64,000 nucleotides of DNA from an uncultured Paracoccaceae bacterium (lineage in GTDB: Bacteria; Pseudomonadota; Alphaproteobacteria; Rhodobacterales; Rhodobacteraceae): assembly GCA_947503925.1 (NCBI GenBank), contig CANNFQ010000004.1:186001-250000 (forward strand), in the 5' to 3' direction. Below, piece by piece: positions 37,298-47,230 of the stretch (positions are counted from its first letter, which is position 1; each line of letters begins with the position of its first letter). The notes below the pieces were generated by a model, which had not been told where the DNA came from, did not search any database, and saw only the letters and a list, made by a program, of their open reading frames with translations. The position numbers and the translations under genes were made by a program.

Positions 37298-37903
37298 TCA
37301 GAACTTGTAGGACGCCCGGATCGAGAAACTGTTGACTGTGCCGTCCACATCCCGAAGGTTTGCCACAGAAGGTGGCGTGAAATCGAAACTTCGCGATACC
37401 AGTTCTGCACTTATGCGAAACTGCTCGTTTATCGCGAAATTAACCCCTGCGCCAACAAGAAGCCCAGCCTCGAATTTTTCAAATTCGCGGCGCAGCGCGG
37501 TTGTGGGTGATACTGGGTCGAGGGAATCGACGGTGAAGTGTCCGTAAGAAAGACCAAATAGACCGTAAGGCATGAACCGTCCGGCATCGTAGCCAGCCTT
37601 GGCTTTGATATCGATCAATGTGTTGTATTCGTAGCGATCTTCGAAATCTTCTTCGAACACATCCCCTGCGGAGATCGCAAATTCACCCCCAAGAACGAGG
37701 TTGCTGACGGACCGGTGATACCCAACAAACCCACCGAACATTCTGCCCGATAGGTCGTAATCCTCGATTGGATCGTAGTCGTAGGAGTTCTGTCCAGAGA
37801 ATTGCGAGAATGCCAGCCCAACGTAGGGTCCATCCCATGCGGATTGCGCGGATGCCGCCCCTGCACTGGCGATCACGATTACTGTTAGCAAATATTGTTT
37901 CAT
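37298..37903 (-). CDS. Outer membrane beta-barrel protein
   Basis: Signal peptide MKQYLLTVIVIASAGAASAQ; WDGPYVGLAFS; C-terminal SFSIRASYKF ending in Phe. Confidence 0.82.
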   Translation of the reverse strand: MKQYLLTVIVIASAGAASAQSAWDGPYVGLAFSQFSGQNSYDYDPIEDYDLSGRMFGGFVGYHRSVSNLVLGGEFAISAGDVFEEDFEDRYEYNTLIDIKAKAGYDAGRFMPYGLFGLSYGHFTVDSLDPVSPTTALRREFEKFEAGLLVGAGVNFAINEQFRISAELVSRSFDFTPPSVANLRDVDGTVNSFSIRASYKF

Positions 37904-38116
37904 CACGTCGCAGCCCCTCAAAACACCGACTCGTCAAAATGGGATGGCTGCATGGATGATTGCTGCCCCCCAACAGCACGTCATGTGTAACGCACGCCGC
38001 CTTTGCTGCAAGCGGCTGTAAGGTTGAGGTTGTAAAGGATGGCAGTTGTTGCCGAATTGCCCCGTTGATCAACAACCATGCGGTGTGCGTACCCCGCATG
38101 GTTGTGTTCGCATGTT

Positions 38117-39772
38117 TCAGCGCACGAATTTCTTGTGCTTCATCCGCTTGGGTTCCAACGCGTCAGCACCGAGTCGCCGCTTTTTATCTTCTTCATAATC
38201 AGTAAACGCGCCTTGGAACCATTCCACATGGGCGTCGCCTTCGAAGGCCAGGATATGCGTGCAGATCCGGTCGAGGAAGAAGCGGTCGTGGCTGATGACC
38301 ACGGCGCAGCCTGCAAAGCTGACCAGTGCGTCTTCCAAGGCCCGCAAGGTTTCAACGTCAAGGTCGTTGGTCGGTTCGTCAAGCAGGAGGACGTTGCCGC
38401 CGGATTTCAGCAACTTCGCCATATGGACCCGGTTGCGTTCACCGCCAGACAGAAGCCCAACTTTCTTTTGCTGGTCCCCGCCTTTGAAATTGAAGGCAGA
38501 GCAGTAAGCGCGGGAGTTCATCGACGCATCACCCAATTCGATGATCTCGGCCCCGCCGCTGATTTCTTCCCAGACGGTACTGTCTGCACTCAGCGCGTCG
38601 CGTGACTGGTCCACGTAAGACAGTTTGACGGTGTCGCCATATTCCACAGACCCTTCGTCTGGCTCGGCCTGCCCGGTCAGCATGGAGAACAGCGTGGATT
38701 TACCCGCACCGTTCGGCCCGATCACCCCAACGATACCGCCCGGGGGCAAGTCGAATGACAGACCTTCGATCAGGAGCTTATCACCCATCGCCTTTTTGAG
38801 GCTTTCAACCTCGATCACCTTGGACCCAAGCCGTGGCCCGTTTGGAATGATGATCTGTGCGCGCCCGACCTTTTCCTTTTCTGACTGGTTTGCCAGTTCG
38901 TTATATGAGGCGATCCGGGCCTTGGATTTGGCTTGCCGTGCTTTCGCACCCTGCTGCATCCATTCCAATTCACGGGCGAGGGTCCGCTGCTTGGACTTGT
39001 CTTCCTTGGCTTCTTTTTCCAGACGTTTGGCCTTGGCCTCCAGCCAGCTGGAATAGTTGCCTTCGTGCGGGATGCCCGACCCGCGGTCGAGTTCCAGAAT
39101 CCATCCGGTGATCGCATCAAGGAAATACCGGTCGTGAGTGACGATCAGGATCGTGCCTTTGTAGTCGATCAGGTGCTGTTGCAGCCATGCGATGGTTTCG
39201 GCGTCGAGGTGGTTCGTCGGTTCATCAAGCAGCAGCATGTCGGGTGCGTCGAGCAGCAGTTGACACAAAGCCACGCGGCGTTTTTCGCCACCCGAGAGGG
39301 TCGTCACATCGGCATCGTCAGGGGGGCAGCGCAGCGCCTCCATGCTGATGTCGATCTGCGCGTCGAGATCCCACAGGTTCGCGGCGTCGATCTGGTCTTG
39401 CAAGGCAGCCATCTCATCTGCGGTTTCTTCGGAATAGTTCATGGCGACTTCGTTATAGCGGTCAAGGATCGCCTTTTTATCGGCTACGCCCAGCATGACG
39501 TTTTCGCGCACGGTCAGGTTCGGGTCGAGGTCCGGTTCCTGCGGCAGGTAGCCCACGCGTGCGCCTTCGGCCGCCCAGGCCTCGCCCTGGAATTCCTTGT
39601 CTTGCCCCGCCATGATCCGCATGAGCGTGGATTTACCGGTGCCATTGACCCCGACCACGCCGATCTTCACCCCTGGCAGGAAGTTCAGCCGGATGTTTTC
39701 GAACACCTTTTTCCCGCCGGGATAGGTTTTGGACACGCCGTCCATGAAATAGACGAATTGATTGCTGGCCAT
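38117..39772 (-). CDS. ettA: Energy-dependent translational throttle protein EttA (ABC-F)
   Basis: Two ABC domains, Walker A GVNGTGKSTLMRI and GPNGAGKSTLFSM; strong EttA-like sequence. Confidence 0.94.
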   Translation of the reverse strand: MASNQFVYFMDGVSKTYPGGKKVFENIRLNFLPGVKIGVVGVNGTGKSTLMRIMAGQDKEFQGEAWAAEGARVGYLPQEPDLDPNLTVRENVMLGVADKKAILDRYNEVAMNYSEETADEMAALQDQIDAANLWDLDAQIDISMEALRCPPDDADVTTLSGGEKRRVALCQLLLDAPDMLLLDEPTNHLDAETIAWLQQHLIDYKGTILIVTHDRYFLDAITGWILELDRGSGIPHEGNYSSWLEAKAKRLEKEAKEDKSKQRTLARELEWMQQGAKARQAKSKARIASYNELANQSEKEKVGRAQIIIPNGPRLGSKVIEVESLKKAMGDKLLIEGLSFDLPPGGIVGVIGPNGAGKSTLFSMLTGQAEPDEGSVEYGDTVKLSYVDQSRDALSADSTVWEEISGGAEIIELGDASMNSRAYCSAFNFKGGDQQKKVGLLSGGERNRVHMAKLLKSGGNVLLLDEPTNDLDVETLRALEDALVSFAGCAVVISHDRFFLDRICTHILAFEGDAHVEWFQGAFTDYEEDKKRRLGADALEPKRMKHKKFVR

Positions 39773-39847
39773 GGGCGCTGCTCCGCACTGCTAAGAATTC
39801 GCCCTTCGTTAGCGGAACGTGGCAGCGGGGGCAATCACTGTGGTGTT

Positions 39848-41440
39848 TTAGCCGTTGGCGGCCTGCACCCAGATTTCGACCCGTCGGTTGATCGCCCGGC
39901 CGGTTTCGGTGGTGTTGCAGGCAGATGGGGCGATTTCACCATAGCCCGCGGTTTGGAAATCGACCCCTGACAACCGGTCACCGGCAAAGTCCTGAAGCGT
40001 GGTCAGCACCTGCTGCGCCCGCCCGACGGACAAGGCACGGTTGCTTTCGAATGCGCCCACATCATCGGTGAAGCCGACCATCAATACTTTTGTACCCGCT
40101 GGCGCGCTTTCCAGATAATCCGCCAGACGGGCGAGGTTCAAAAGGCCCCGCCTGTCCAATGTGGATGACCCTGTCCGGAAGCGGAATGTCGATGACAGCC
40201 TGTCATAGGCGCCCATCTGCGCGAGCATGTCGCGGATCACCCCCGCCTCAAACGGGTCGACATCGGCGTCGTTCAGCTGCTGCGCGCGTGTGCTGTCGGC
40301 GGTCTGTGGTTGCCGGGCGATGCCAAGGTCGATGAAGCCGGCCTTGCTGATCACGGAATCCGCTGCGTCAGAGGTTACATAATCCACGAAATCGGCCGCT
40401 TTTTCATCAAGCGTATCTGCCCGGTTATAAAGGTAGAGAAACCGTTGCAGCGCGTATTCTTCGGTTCGTGCTGAAAAGGTGTCGGGCGTCATACGCAGCC
40501 CGCATTCGTTGATCAGGGTCAGGGGCTTGGCCCCCCGCTGGAAGGCGTACCCGACAAAACCTATCCCGTTGGGATCGGCATTCACCGAAGCGGCCATTTC
40601 AGTGCTGGTGGCTGTGATGGTCATGTTTGGTGGTGCGGTGGGGACATCCGCCCCATAGAGCCGTTCTTCAAAGGTGCTGCGCGTACCGGTGTCATCTGCC
40701 CGGCCATAAACCACGATGGGTGCATCAGCGCCGCCGATCTCTGACCAGTTGGTGATTTTTCCGCTATAAATCCCACGCAATTCGTCGGTGGTAATCTGGT
40801 CGATTGTGTTGTTGGGATGGGTGATTACCACAAGCGAATCGACGGCAAAGATATGTTCGTTTTCCGGGGCAACCATATTGCCTGCGCCATCGTCGCGCAG
40901 CGCCCGCGCCTCTGCCGGGCGGATCCGCCGCGATGACATACCGATCTGCGCGGATCGGTCCAGCAGCCCCCGAAACGCATCGATGGATCCTGTCGAACTG
41001 ACCAGATAGGAACCGAGCGGATCGCCAAAGCCTTCTTCGCCGACTATTTCGGCAAATATTTCGTTTTCGTCTGGTGTGTCGCTGACGGTGACGTCGGCCC
41101 CCAGAAAGGCCCCATAGCCCGAAAGCAGCAGGGGCATCACGCCTACACCAACGGATTGCGAGCCTGCGATAGTGACATCGGCCTCTGTCGCGGCTGTGCT
41201 GGGGCAAGGCTCGCCTTCGCAGCGTACCCGCGTTGCGGAAATGCGCAGATCACCCAGATCGGTTCGGATCACATAGTTGTTGTCCTTGAATTCGATAAAC
41301 TCGCCAACGAGGTTTACCGTGCCGTCCGCAGATTTCAGCACCACCTCTTGCGCGAGGGTCGCCACAGGAGAAATCAGTGCAGTGCAAAGCGCGATGGCGG
41401 ACACTAGATTTCGGTTCCCCCCAGTGATTGCAGTTGCCAT
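39848..41440 (-). CDS. PstS-like periplasmic substrate-binding domain fused to C-terminal OmpA peptidoglycan-binding domain
   Basis: IPNE..-type PBP region (GIYSGKITNWSEIGGADAPIVVYGRADDTGTRSTFEERL) and OmpA region LMVGFTDDVGAFESNRALSVGRAQQV...INRRVEIWV. Confidence 0.88.
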   Translation of the reverse strand: MATAITGGNRNLVSAIALCTALISPVATLAQEVVLKSADGTVNLVGEFIEFKDNNYVIRTDLGDLRISATRVRCEGEPCPSTAATEADVTIAGSQSVGVGVMPLLLSGYGAFLGADVTVSDTPDENEIFAEIVGEEGFGDPLGSYLVSSTGSIDAFRGLLDRSAQIGMSSRRIRPAEARALRDDGAGNMVAPENEHIFAVDSLVVITHPNNTIDQITTDELRGIYSGKITNWSEIGGADAPIVVYGRADDTGTRSTFEERLYGADVPTAPPNMTITATSTEMAASVNADPNGIGFVGYAFQRGAKPLTLINECGLRMTPDTFSARTEEYALQRFLYLYNRADTLDEKAADFVDYVTSDAADSVISKAGFIDLGIARQPQTADSTRAQQLNDADVDPFEAGVIRDMLAQMGAYDRLSSTFRFRTGSSTLDRRGLLNLARLADYLESAPAGTKVLMVGFTDDVGAFESNRALSVGRAQQVLTTLQDFAGDRLSGVDFQTAGYGEIAPSACNTTETGRAINRRVEIWVQAANG

Positions 41441-41995
41441 ACGTATTCTCCATCCATTTACTCGTAATGTTTGCAGAATACTTAACTAATTGATTTTGCA
41501 AACAATAATTTATTAAACATCAACTTCGACGCCGTTACCGTCACCGCCGACCCTGCCAATGATTTGTGCATAAAGTAAGGCGGTTGGAAACTGCTATGTT
41601 CTAATTAGTCGATATCGCGTTGCCAGACGATAGTTTCTTTGGCTTAGCATCTCTGAAATGGGCATTTTTTCACGCGTAGGTTGTGGTTTTTGATGGAGCT
41701 GACACAGCGGACTGCGTGGAGCGATTGTATTTTACAATAAGTATTTAATAACAAAAGCTTATCCTTACTCGAGCTCGGCGTAATGGCCCTGTCACCTGTG
41801 CCCCTGGACTTTGGTTTATACCACTGCCGCGACCTGTGTCGCGCGTGGGGGATGCGGCAAAATGCCGTCTCATCGGCTGCGCGGGGTTCGCCGGTGGCGG
41901 GGGCTTTATCGCATGACGTCGAATCGGACTATCAAACGCCGGCATTCGCCACTTAGGATCATGGCCCTAAGCTCTACCTTGGATCCAGTCATTGA

Positions 41996-42095
41996 AGCGC
42001 TATGCGAAATACCCGCAATCACATAACGCTGCCTGAAACCCGCGATTTCAACGCATTATGTGATACGTGATGTTTCAGGTATTTCGTCAAACGCT
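41996..42095. repeat. Imperfect inverted repeat bounding the left side of the TetR module; right arm (42056..42095) is directly repeated at 43553..43592
   Basis: 41996..42029 resembles reverse complement of 42056..42095 with an internal deletion. Confidence 0.7.
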
Positions 42096-42103
42096 ATGGA
42101 TCG

Positions 42104-42868
42104 TTAGGCAAGCTGATACAGGATCGGAATGGCGGCAGTGTTGTTTTGCTCAAAATTGTCCAACACGAATGGTTTGAATGTCCTGTTGAACAGTAATGCC
42201 GGTAAGATGTCGCGCAGACTGTCCCAGCGGCAGTGGTTGATGATTGTGTAGGGGATTGTCGTCGCGTCCTGAGGCAACAGAACAGTGGAATTGTCGAGGC
42301 CGGTTTGGTCCTGAAACCATCCTGCGGTGTAACTCCAGACCTGCAAGTTGATATCCAAACTGTCAGCGTAGAAATAGTTGAACAAGAAAACACCGTCGAC
42401 TGTGTGATCGACTGGGCCGATCCGGCGTGTGTTTGACGCGGCGATGCTCATTACATTATGAGACACTTTTTTGGTGTCCGCCAGAAGTGTGGCCCACTCG
42501 CGCGTGGCTTTGTAGATGTTCGCAGCTTCAGTGCTTTTGAATTCCAACAGCATGACAACATCAAATCGTGCGATCCGAACGTCGGGGCGCCTTTTCAGGA
42601 ACGCGCCACGACCTGGGGGGATGATTAGTGCCTTGAAAACTGTGGCGTCCAGAACGTCTTGGTCCGCCGCCAATGTCTGTGCAAGGGTTTTTAGCCTGCT
42701 CAGCAACTGTATCTTTGGCCTGCTCGGCATGAAAAAACCGATCGGTGGGCGATGATCCACCTCGGCTGCGAGCATGAGGTAGCCAGATTGGGTTGGTTCC
42801 ATCAGTGATACTTCAGGGAACATGTTCTTTGGCCCGACGATCTGCAGAGATTGCATTTGCGCGGTCAT
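42104..42868 (-). CDS. Hypothetical protein cotranscribed with TetR-type regulator
   Basis: 254 aa; ATG overlaps the regulator's stop; no family recognised. Confidence 0.65.
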   Translation of the reverse strand: MTAQMQSLQIVGPKNMFPEVSLMEPTQSGYLMLAAEVDHRPPIGFFMPSRPKIQLLSRLKTLAQTLAADQDVLDATVFKALIIPPGRGAFLKRRPDVRIARFDVVMLLEFKSTEAANIYKATREWATLLADTKKVSHNVMSIAASNTRRIGPVDHTVDGVFLFNYFYADSLDINLQVWSYTAGWFQDQTGLDNSTVLLPQDATTIPYTIINHCRWDSLRDILPALLFNRTFKPFVLDNFEQNNTAAIPILYQLA

Positions 42869-43500
42869 TTTGTGTTCCTCGACTGGCTGAGGGTGGTCGC
42901 GATGAGCTCTAGATGGGCTTCGGCCAGCATGGTGGCATGCGCTATGTCAGCTTTGGAGGCGCTGCTGTGCAAATAGGCGATACGTAATCCGGCAAGTGGC
43001 CCGATAACCTGCCATATGGCGACTTCAACCGGAATGTCGTCTCGTAATTCTCCCCGTTCTTGCCAGGCACTGAAAACCGGTCGTAATTGCTGAGAAACGT
43101 TTTGCAGCGTGTCGCCGAGCCCGTCGGGTCCCATCCGTAGGACGAGTGAAGCAAATGCTCTGGCGCGTGGCGTCGACCACGTCGCAACGATGCTCTTGAA
43201 TATTTTCGGGATCGCGATTTCCGCCGGGGTCGTTTCAGACGGCAGATCAACGCCACTGCTTGCGAGCAAATCCGGACCTGCCTGTTTCAAGAGGGTTTCG
43301 AAAATTTCTTGTTTGCTCTTGAAATGGGCATAGAGAGCGGGATCGCTGACGCCGACTTTTGCTGCGATCTGACGCACCGTCGCGCCATCGAAACCACGCT
43401 CGGAGAACACCTCCAGCGCAGCGTCCAAAATGCGGTCTCGCGTTTCTCGCCGATCAGACAGCGGCGGACGACCGCGTCTTGGTTCAGGAAATTCCGTCAT
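42865..43500 (-). CDS. TetR/AcrR family transcriptional regulator
   Basis: RDRILDAALEVFSERGFDGATVRQIAAKVGVSDPALYAHFKSKQEIFETLL. Confidence 0.94.
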   Translation of the reverse strand: MTEFPEPRRGRPPLSDRRETRDRILDAALEVFSERGFDGATVRQIAAKVGVSDPALYAHFKSKQEIFETLLKQAGPDLLASSGVDLPSETTPAEIAIPKIFKSIVATWSTPRARAFASLVLRMGPDGLGDTLQNVSQQLRPVFSAWQERGELRDDIPVEVAIWQVIGPLAGLRIAYLHSSASKADIAHATMLAEAHLELIATTLSQSRNTK

Positions 43501-43529
43501 TTTATTAAATTAGCGCTTATTAATAAAAT
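43499..43529. promoter_or_regulatory. 31-bp palindrome ATTTTATTAA-N11-TTAATAAAAT abutting tetR start, candidate autoregulatory operator
   Basis: 10-bp perfect arms read directly. Confidence 0.65.
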
Positions 43530-43552
43530 CCGCAAGCCGGTTGCCAAGAGCG

Positions 43553-43592
43553 TTATGTGATACGCGATGTTTCAGGTACTTCATCAAACGCT
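43553..43592. repeat. Direct repeat copy of 42056..42095 (37/40 identical)
   Basis: ttatgtgatacgcgatgtttcaggtacttcatcaaacgct vs ttatgtgatacgtgatgtttcaggtatttcgtcaaacgct. Confidence 0.9.
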
Positions 43593-43742
43593 TTAGCAAC
43601 CCGATACTTAGACAACTACACACGATGATTCCGCGGAGCGCATTAGCTGATCAGTTGGCAATGAAGCATTAAAAAAGACGACCTTCATGCAGCCTGCAGC
43701 ATTGGTCGACATGGGCGCGGTGTTGATATCCGTCCACATGAG

Positions 43743-43768
43743 AAAGGCCCCGCGTACGCGAGGCCTTT
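43743..43768 (-). terminator. Hairpin terminator downstream of the BMP/xdh gene run
   Basis: AAAGGCC-C-CGCG-TA-CGCG-A-GGCCTTT. Confidence 0.75.
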
Positions 43769-43787
43769 GTCGTGTTTGATCTCGCGC

Positions 43788-44867
43788 TTATTGCGGGATG
43801 TCGCCGCTGATCCCTTCGACATAGAAGTTCATGCCAGCGAGCGTGCCGTCATCTGCAACTTCCCCGTCAGCCAGCCAGGCTGATCCGTCCTGTTTGTTCA
43901 CCGGTCCGGTGAAGGGATGGTATTCGCCTGCTTCCATCGATGCGATCAATGCTTCGGCGCTTGCTTTTACATCAGCTGGTACGGCGTCGGTGATATCACC
44001 GATTTCGACCATGCCGGGCGCGATCCCGTCCCAGGTGTTGGTGCTTTCCCATGTTCCGTCGATCACGGCTTGGGTCCGTGCGATGTAGTAGGGTGACCAG
44101 TTATCGATGATGGAGGAAACCCGTGGGAATGGCCCGAATTCCGCCATGTCAGAGGCTTGCCCGAAGGTCACAACGTTTCCGGCTGTCTGCGCGGCCGCCT
44201 GTGGTGCTGTGGAATCCGTATGTTGCAGGATCACGTCTGCCCCCTGTTCGATCAGAACGGTTGCGGCTTCAGCCTCTTTCGCGGGGTCGAACCAAGTGTA
44301 GGCCCAGACGATCTTGAATTCGACATCGGGGTTCACTTCTTTGGCGTGCAGATAGGCCGAGTTGATGCCCCGGATCACTTCCGGGATCGGAAATGACGCG
44401 ATGTAGCCGATCACGTTGCTTTCGGTCATGTGCCCGGCGATGTGCCCCTGTACGGCGCGCCCTTCGTAAAAGCGTGCGGAGTAGACAGAGACGTTATCGG
44501 CCTGTTTGTAGCCGGTCGCATGTTCGAATTTCACGTCGGGAAATTTGCCAGCCACGTTGATGGTCTGGTCCATATACCCAAAGGATGTGGTGAAGATCAG
44601 GTCGGCCCCTTGCAGCGCCATTTGCGTCATCACACGTTCGGCGTCTGGCCCTTCTGGCACGCTCTCCACGAAGACCGTTTCGACCGCATCGCCGAAATGT
44701 TCCTCGACGGCCAGTCGCCCCTGGTTGTGTTCATAGGTCCAGCCACCGTCGCCCACGGGCCCGACATAGACAAAGCCGACCTTTGTCTTTTCGTGCCCAT
44801 CGGCAAAAGCGCCCGTCGCCAGCCCAAGGGCGAGTGTTGCCCCGGTAAGTAGTTTGTTGATTTTCAT
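43788..44867 (-). CDS. BMP family ABC transporter substrate-binding lipoprotein-type protein (nucleoside/purine)
   Basis: MKINKLLTGATLALGLATGAFADGHEKTKVGFVYVGPVGDGGWTYEHNQGRLAVEEHFGD; start set at 44867. Confidence 0.92.
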   Translation of the reverse strand: MKINKLLTGATLALGLATGAFADGHEKTKVGFVYVGPVGDGGWTYEHNQGRLAVEEHFGDAVETVFVESVPEGPDAERVMTQMALQGADLIFTTSFGYMDQTINVAGKFPDVKFEHATGYKQADNVSVYSARFYEGRAVQGHIAGHMTESNVIGYIASFPIPEVIRGINSAYLHAKEVNPDVEFKIVWAYTWFDPAKEAEAATVLIEQGADVILQHTDSTAPQAAAQTAGNVVTFGQASDMAEFGPFPRVSSIIDNWSPYYIARTQAVIDGTWESTNTWDGIAPGMVEIGDITDAVPADVKASAEALIASMEAGEYHPFTGPVNKQDGSAWLADGEVADDGTLAGMNFYVEGISGDIPQ

Positions 44868-44898
44868 TTTCGTCCCCTTGTTGGTCGTAGATGTGCCC

Positions 44899-45813
44899 CT
44901 AGCGTGAGGCATGGAATGATTGGCCCAGTGAGCCGGGCGCCCGTCCAGCGCGCATAATAACCAGAACCGCGATGGTGGCCAGATATGGCGCCATGGAAAG
45001 ATACTCGACAGCGATGGCGGCCCCGGCTGCCTGCAGATTGAGCTGAAGGACGGTGACCCCGCCGAACAGATAGGCACCCAGCAAAAGCCGCCCGGGTCGC
45101 CAGCTGGCGAAAACCACGATGGCAAGCGCGATCCAGCCTGCGCCTGCGGTCATCCCTTCGGTCCATTGCGGCACCCGCACCAGCGACAGATACGCCCCGC
45201 CGAGTCCTGCGCAGGCCCCGCCGAACATGATCGCCAGCATCCGCACCCGCATGACGTGATACCCAAGCGCGTGCGCCGCTTCGTGGTTTTCCCCCACTGC
45301 ACGCAGGATCAGCCCTGCGCGTGAATATTTCAGGAAGGCCCATGTTGCGGCAATGATGAGTAGCCCCAGATAGACCATCGGGTCATGTTGAAAAATGATT
45401 GGCCCGATGACCGGGATGTCCCCCAGAAGTGGGATGTGCCAATCGGGAAAGCTGGGTGCCTTGATCCCGATATAGCCTTGCCCCATGAGCGCAGAAAGCC
45501 CCAACCCAAAAAGTGTCAGCGCCAGCCCCGTCGCCACCTGATTGGATAGCAGGAATTGCGTCAGTACCCCGAAGATCACCGACAAAAGTGCCCCGCCGAT
45601 GGCCGCCCCGATGAACCCAAGCCATGGTGACCCGGTATTGACCGCCACGATGAACCCGCAGACGGCCCCGGTGATCATCATGCCTTCGACCCCGAGGTTC
45701 AGCACACCGGCCCGTTCGACGACGAGTTCACCGATGGCGGCCAGAAGGATTGGCGTTGCTGCCACCATAAGTGAGGCGAGCAGGAGGATTGGATTGATTG
45801 CTGAGAGGTCCAT
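44899..45813 (-). CDS. ABC transporter permease (nucleoside type)
   Basis: LVVERAGVLNLGVEGMMITGAVCGFIVAVNTGSPWLGF; start set at 45813. Confidence 0.92.
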   Translation of the reverse strand: MDLSAINPILLLASLMVAATPILLAAIGELVVERAGVLNLGVEGMMITGAVCGFIVAVNTGSPWLGFIGAAIGGALLSVIFGVLTQFLLSNQVATGLALTLFGLGLSALMGQGYIGIKAPSFPDWHIPLLGDIPVIGPIIFQHDPMVYLGLLIIAATWAFLKYSRAGLILRAVGENHEAAHALGYHVMRVRMLAIMFGGACAGLGGAYLSLVRVPQWTEGMTAGAGWIALAIVVFASWRPGRLLLGAYLFGGVTVLQLNLQAAGAAIAVEYLSMAPYLATIAVLVIMRAGRAPGSLGQSFHASR

Positions 45814-46118
45814 TAACCGACACCATGGATTGCGAAATGTATCGTTCCAGCCGACCCGGCGGCCCCCGCGAACATCCACCCCAGATGCCAAAAGGACGGG
45901 CGGTGCATCTTGTCAATCATATGTCGCAGCCGCGGCGATAGTCGTGCCGCAAAGATGCTGGCCCCCAAAAGCAAAGTGATTATCACGACATGTGCGCCGA
46001 CAAATACCAGCAGCGCGGGCGTCGATGTCGTATTTTCTGCCAGTTGCCCATGCAACATCCAGAGCATCATCAGCCCCATTAGGCCGCCCATGGCCAATGG
46101 TTTAGCCTGTATTGTCAT
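45813..46118 (-). CDS. Small membrane protein (101 aa) embedded between two ABC permease genes
   Basis: Hydrophobic segments; start overlaps upstream permease stop and stop overlaps downstream permease start. Confidence 0.75.
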   Translation of the reverse strand: MTIQAKPLAMGGLMGLMMLWMLHGQLAENTTSTPALLVFVGAHVVIITLLLGASIFAARLSPRLRHMIDKMHRPSFWHLGWMFAGAAGSAGTIHFAIHGVG

Positions 46119-47197
46119 GCCACCTGCCTCCGTCCAAAACGCACCGCGTAGTTCGTCAACACATCCACCGCGAGTAGGAAGAAGAGCAGCATCCCTTGCA
46201 TCAGCTGGATCGCCGCCAGTGGCAGCCCCAGATTGGATTGTGCGATTTCGCCGCCGATATAGGTCAGCGCCATCAGCCCGCCTGCCAGCAGGATCCCCAC
46301 AGGGTGCAGCCGTCCGAGGAAGGCCACGATGATAGCGGTGAACCCGTAGCCCACGTTGAAATCAATGCTGACCTGTCCTGCGGGGCCTGCGACCTCGAAC
46401 AGCCCTGCCGCCCCGGCCAGCCCGCCGGATAGCCCCATGCAGATCAGGATCATCGCCGCCGGGTTGACCCCGGCGAATTTCGCCGCCCGCGGGCTTTGCC
46501 CTGCCAGCCGCACGTTGAACCCGAAGATATGTCGTGACAGGGCGATATAGGCGAGGATCACGGCGATCAGTGCGGTGACCACCCCCCAATGCATCCCGGA
46601 GCCTGCGATGATTTCAAGGTTTGCCGCAGATGGGTATTGTGACAGGTTCCGGCTGCCCGGAAAGCCCATCCCGTCAGGGTTGCGCAGTGCGCCCAGCGCC
46701 ATGGATGCCATCAGCTGTTCAGCCACATAGACAAGCATGAGTGACACAAGAATTTCATTGGTGCCGAATTTGACCCTGAGGATGCCGGGGATCATCGCCC
46801 AAAGCGTGCCCCCCAATATCCCGGCGATGATCATCAGGGGGAAGATGATGAAGGATTCAGTGGGGTAGAACGCGAGGCCCACTGCCGCCCCGCAGATCGC
46901 GCCGACTATGTATTGTCCCTCTGCCCCGATATTCCAGATCCCCGCCCGGAACCCGAATGACAGCCCGATGGCGATCAGCACCAGTGGCGCCCCTTTGATC
47001 AGCAGTTGTGGCCGGTAGAACCACGCAAATTCGGAAAACAGCGGATCGAGGAAGATCGTGCGGATCGTCTCGAACGGGTTTTTGCCCAAGGCAGCGAAAA
47101 GCAATCCGCCGCAGATCATGGTCAGCAGGACGGCGAGAAGCGGGGTTGCGAGGCTCCAGGCGCGGGAGGGTTGGGGGCGTTTTTCGAGCGTGATCAT
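46115..47197 (-). CDS. ABC transporter permease (nucleoside type)
   Basis: IGLSFGFRAGIWNIGAEGQYIVGAICGAAVGL. Confidence 0.92.
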   Translation of the reverse strand: MITLEKRPQPSRAWSLATPLLAVLLTMICGGLLFAALGKNPFETIRTIFLDPLFSEFAWFYRPQLLIKGAPLVLIAIGLSFGFRAGIWNIGAEGQYIVGAICGAAVGLAFYPTESFIIFPLMIIAGILGGTLWAMIPGILRVKFGTNEILVSLMLVYVAEQLMASMALGALRNPDGMGFPGSRNLSQYPSAANLEIIAGSGMHWGVVTALIAVILAYIALSRHIFGFNVRLAGQSPRAAKFAGVNPAAMILICMGLSGGLAGAAGLFEVAGPAGQVSIDFNVGYGFTAIIVAFLGRLHPVGILLAGGLMALTYIGGEIAQSNLGLPLAAIQLMQGMLLFFLLAVDVLTNYAVRFGRRQVA

Positions 47198-47230
47198 GCG
47201 CCGTACCGCCCGGCGCTGCCCCGTGTTCCT

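Noticed and set aside
41520-42000. Search for an integrase/transposase remnant in the AT-rich stretch before the TetR module
   Set aside because: ORFs here are short and show no recognisable recombinase motif.
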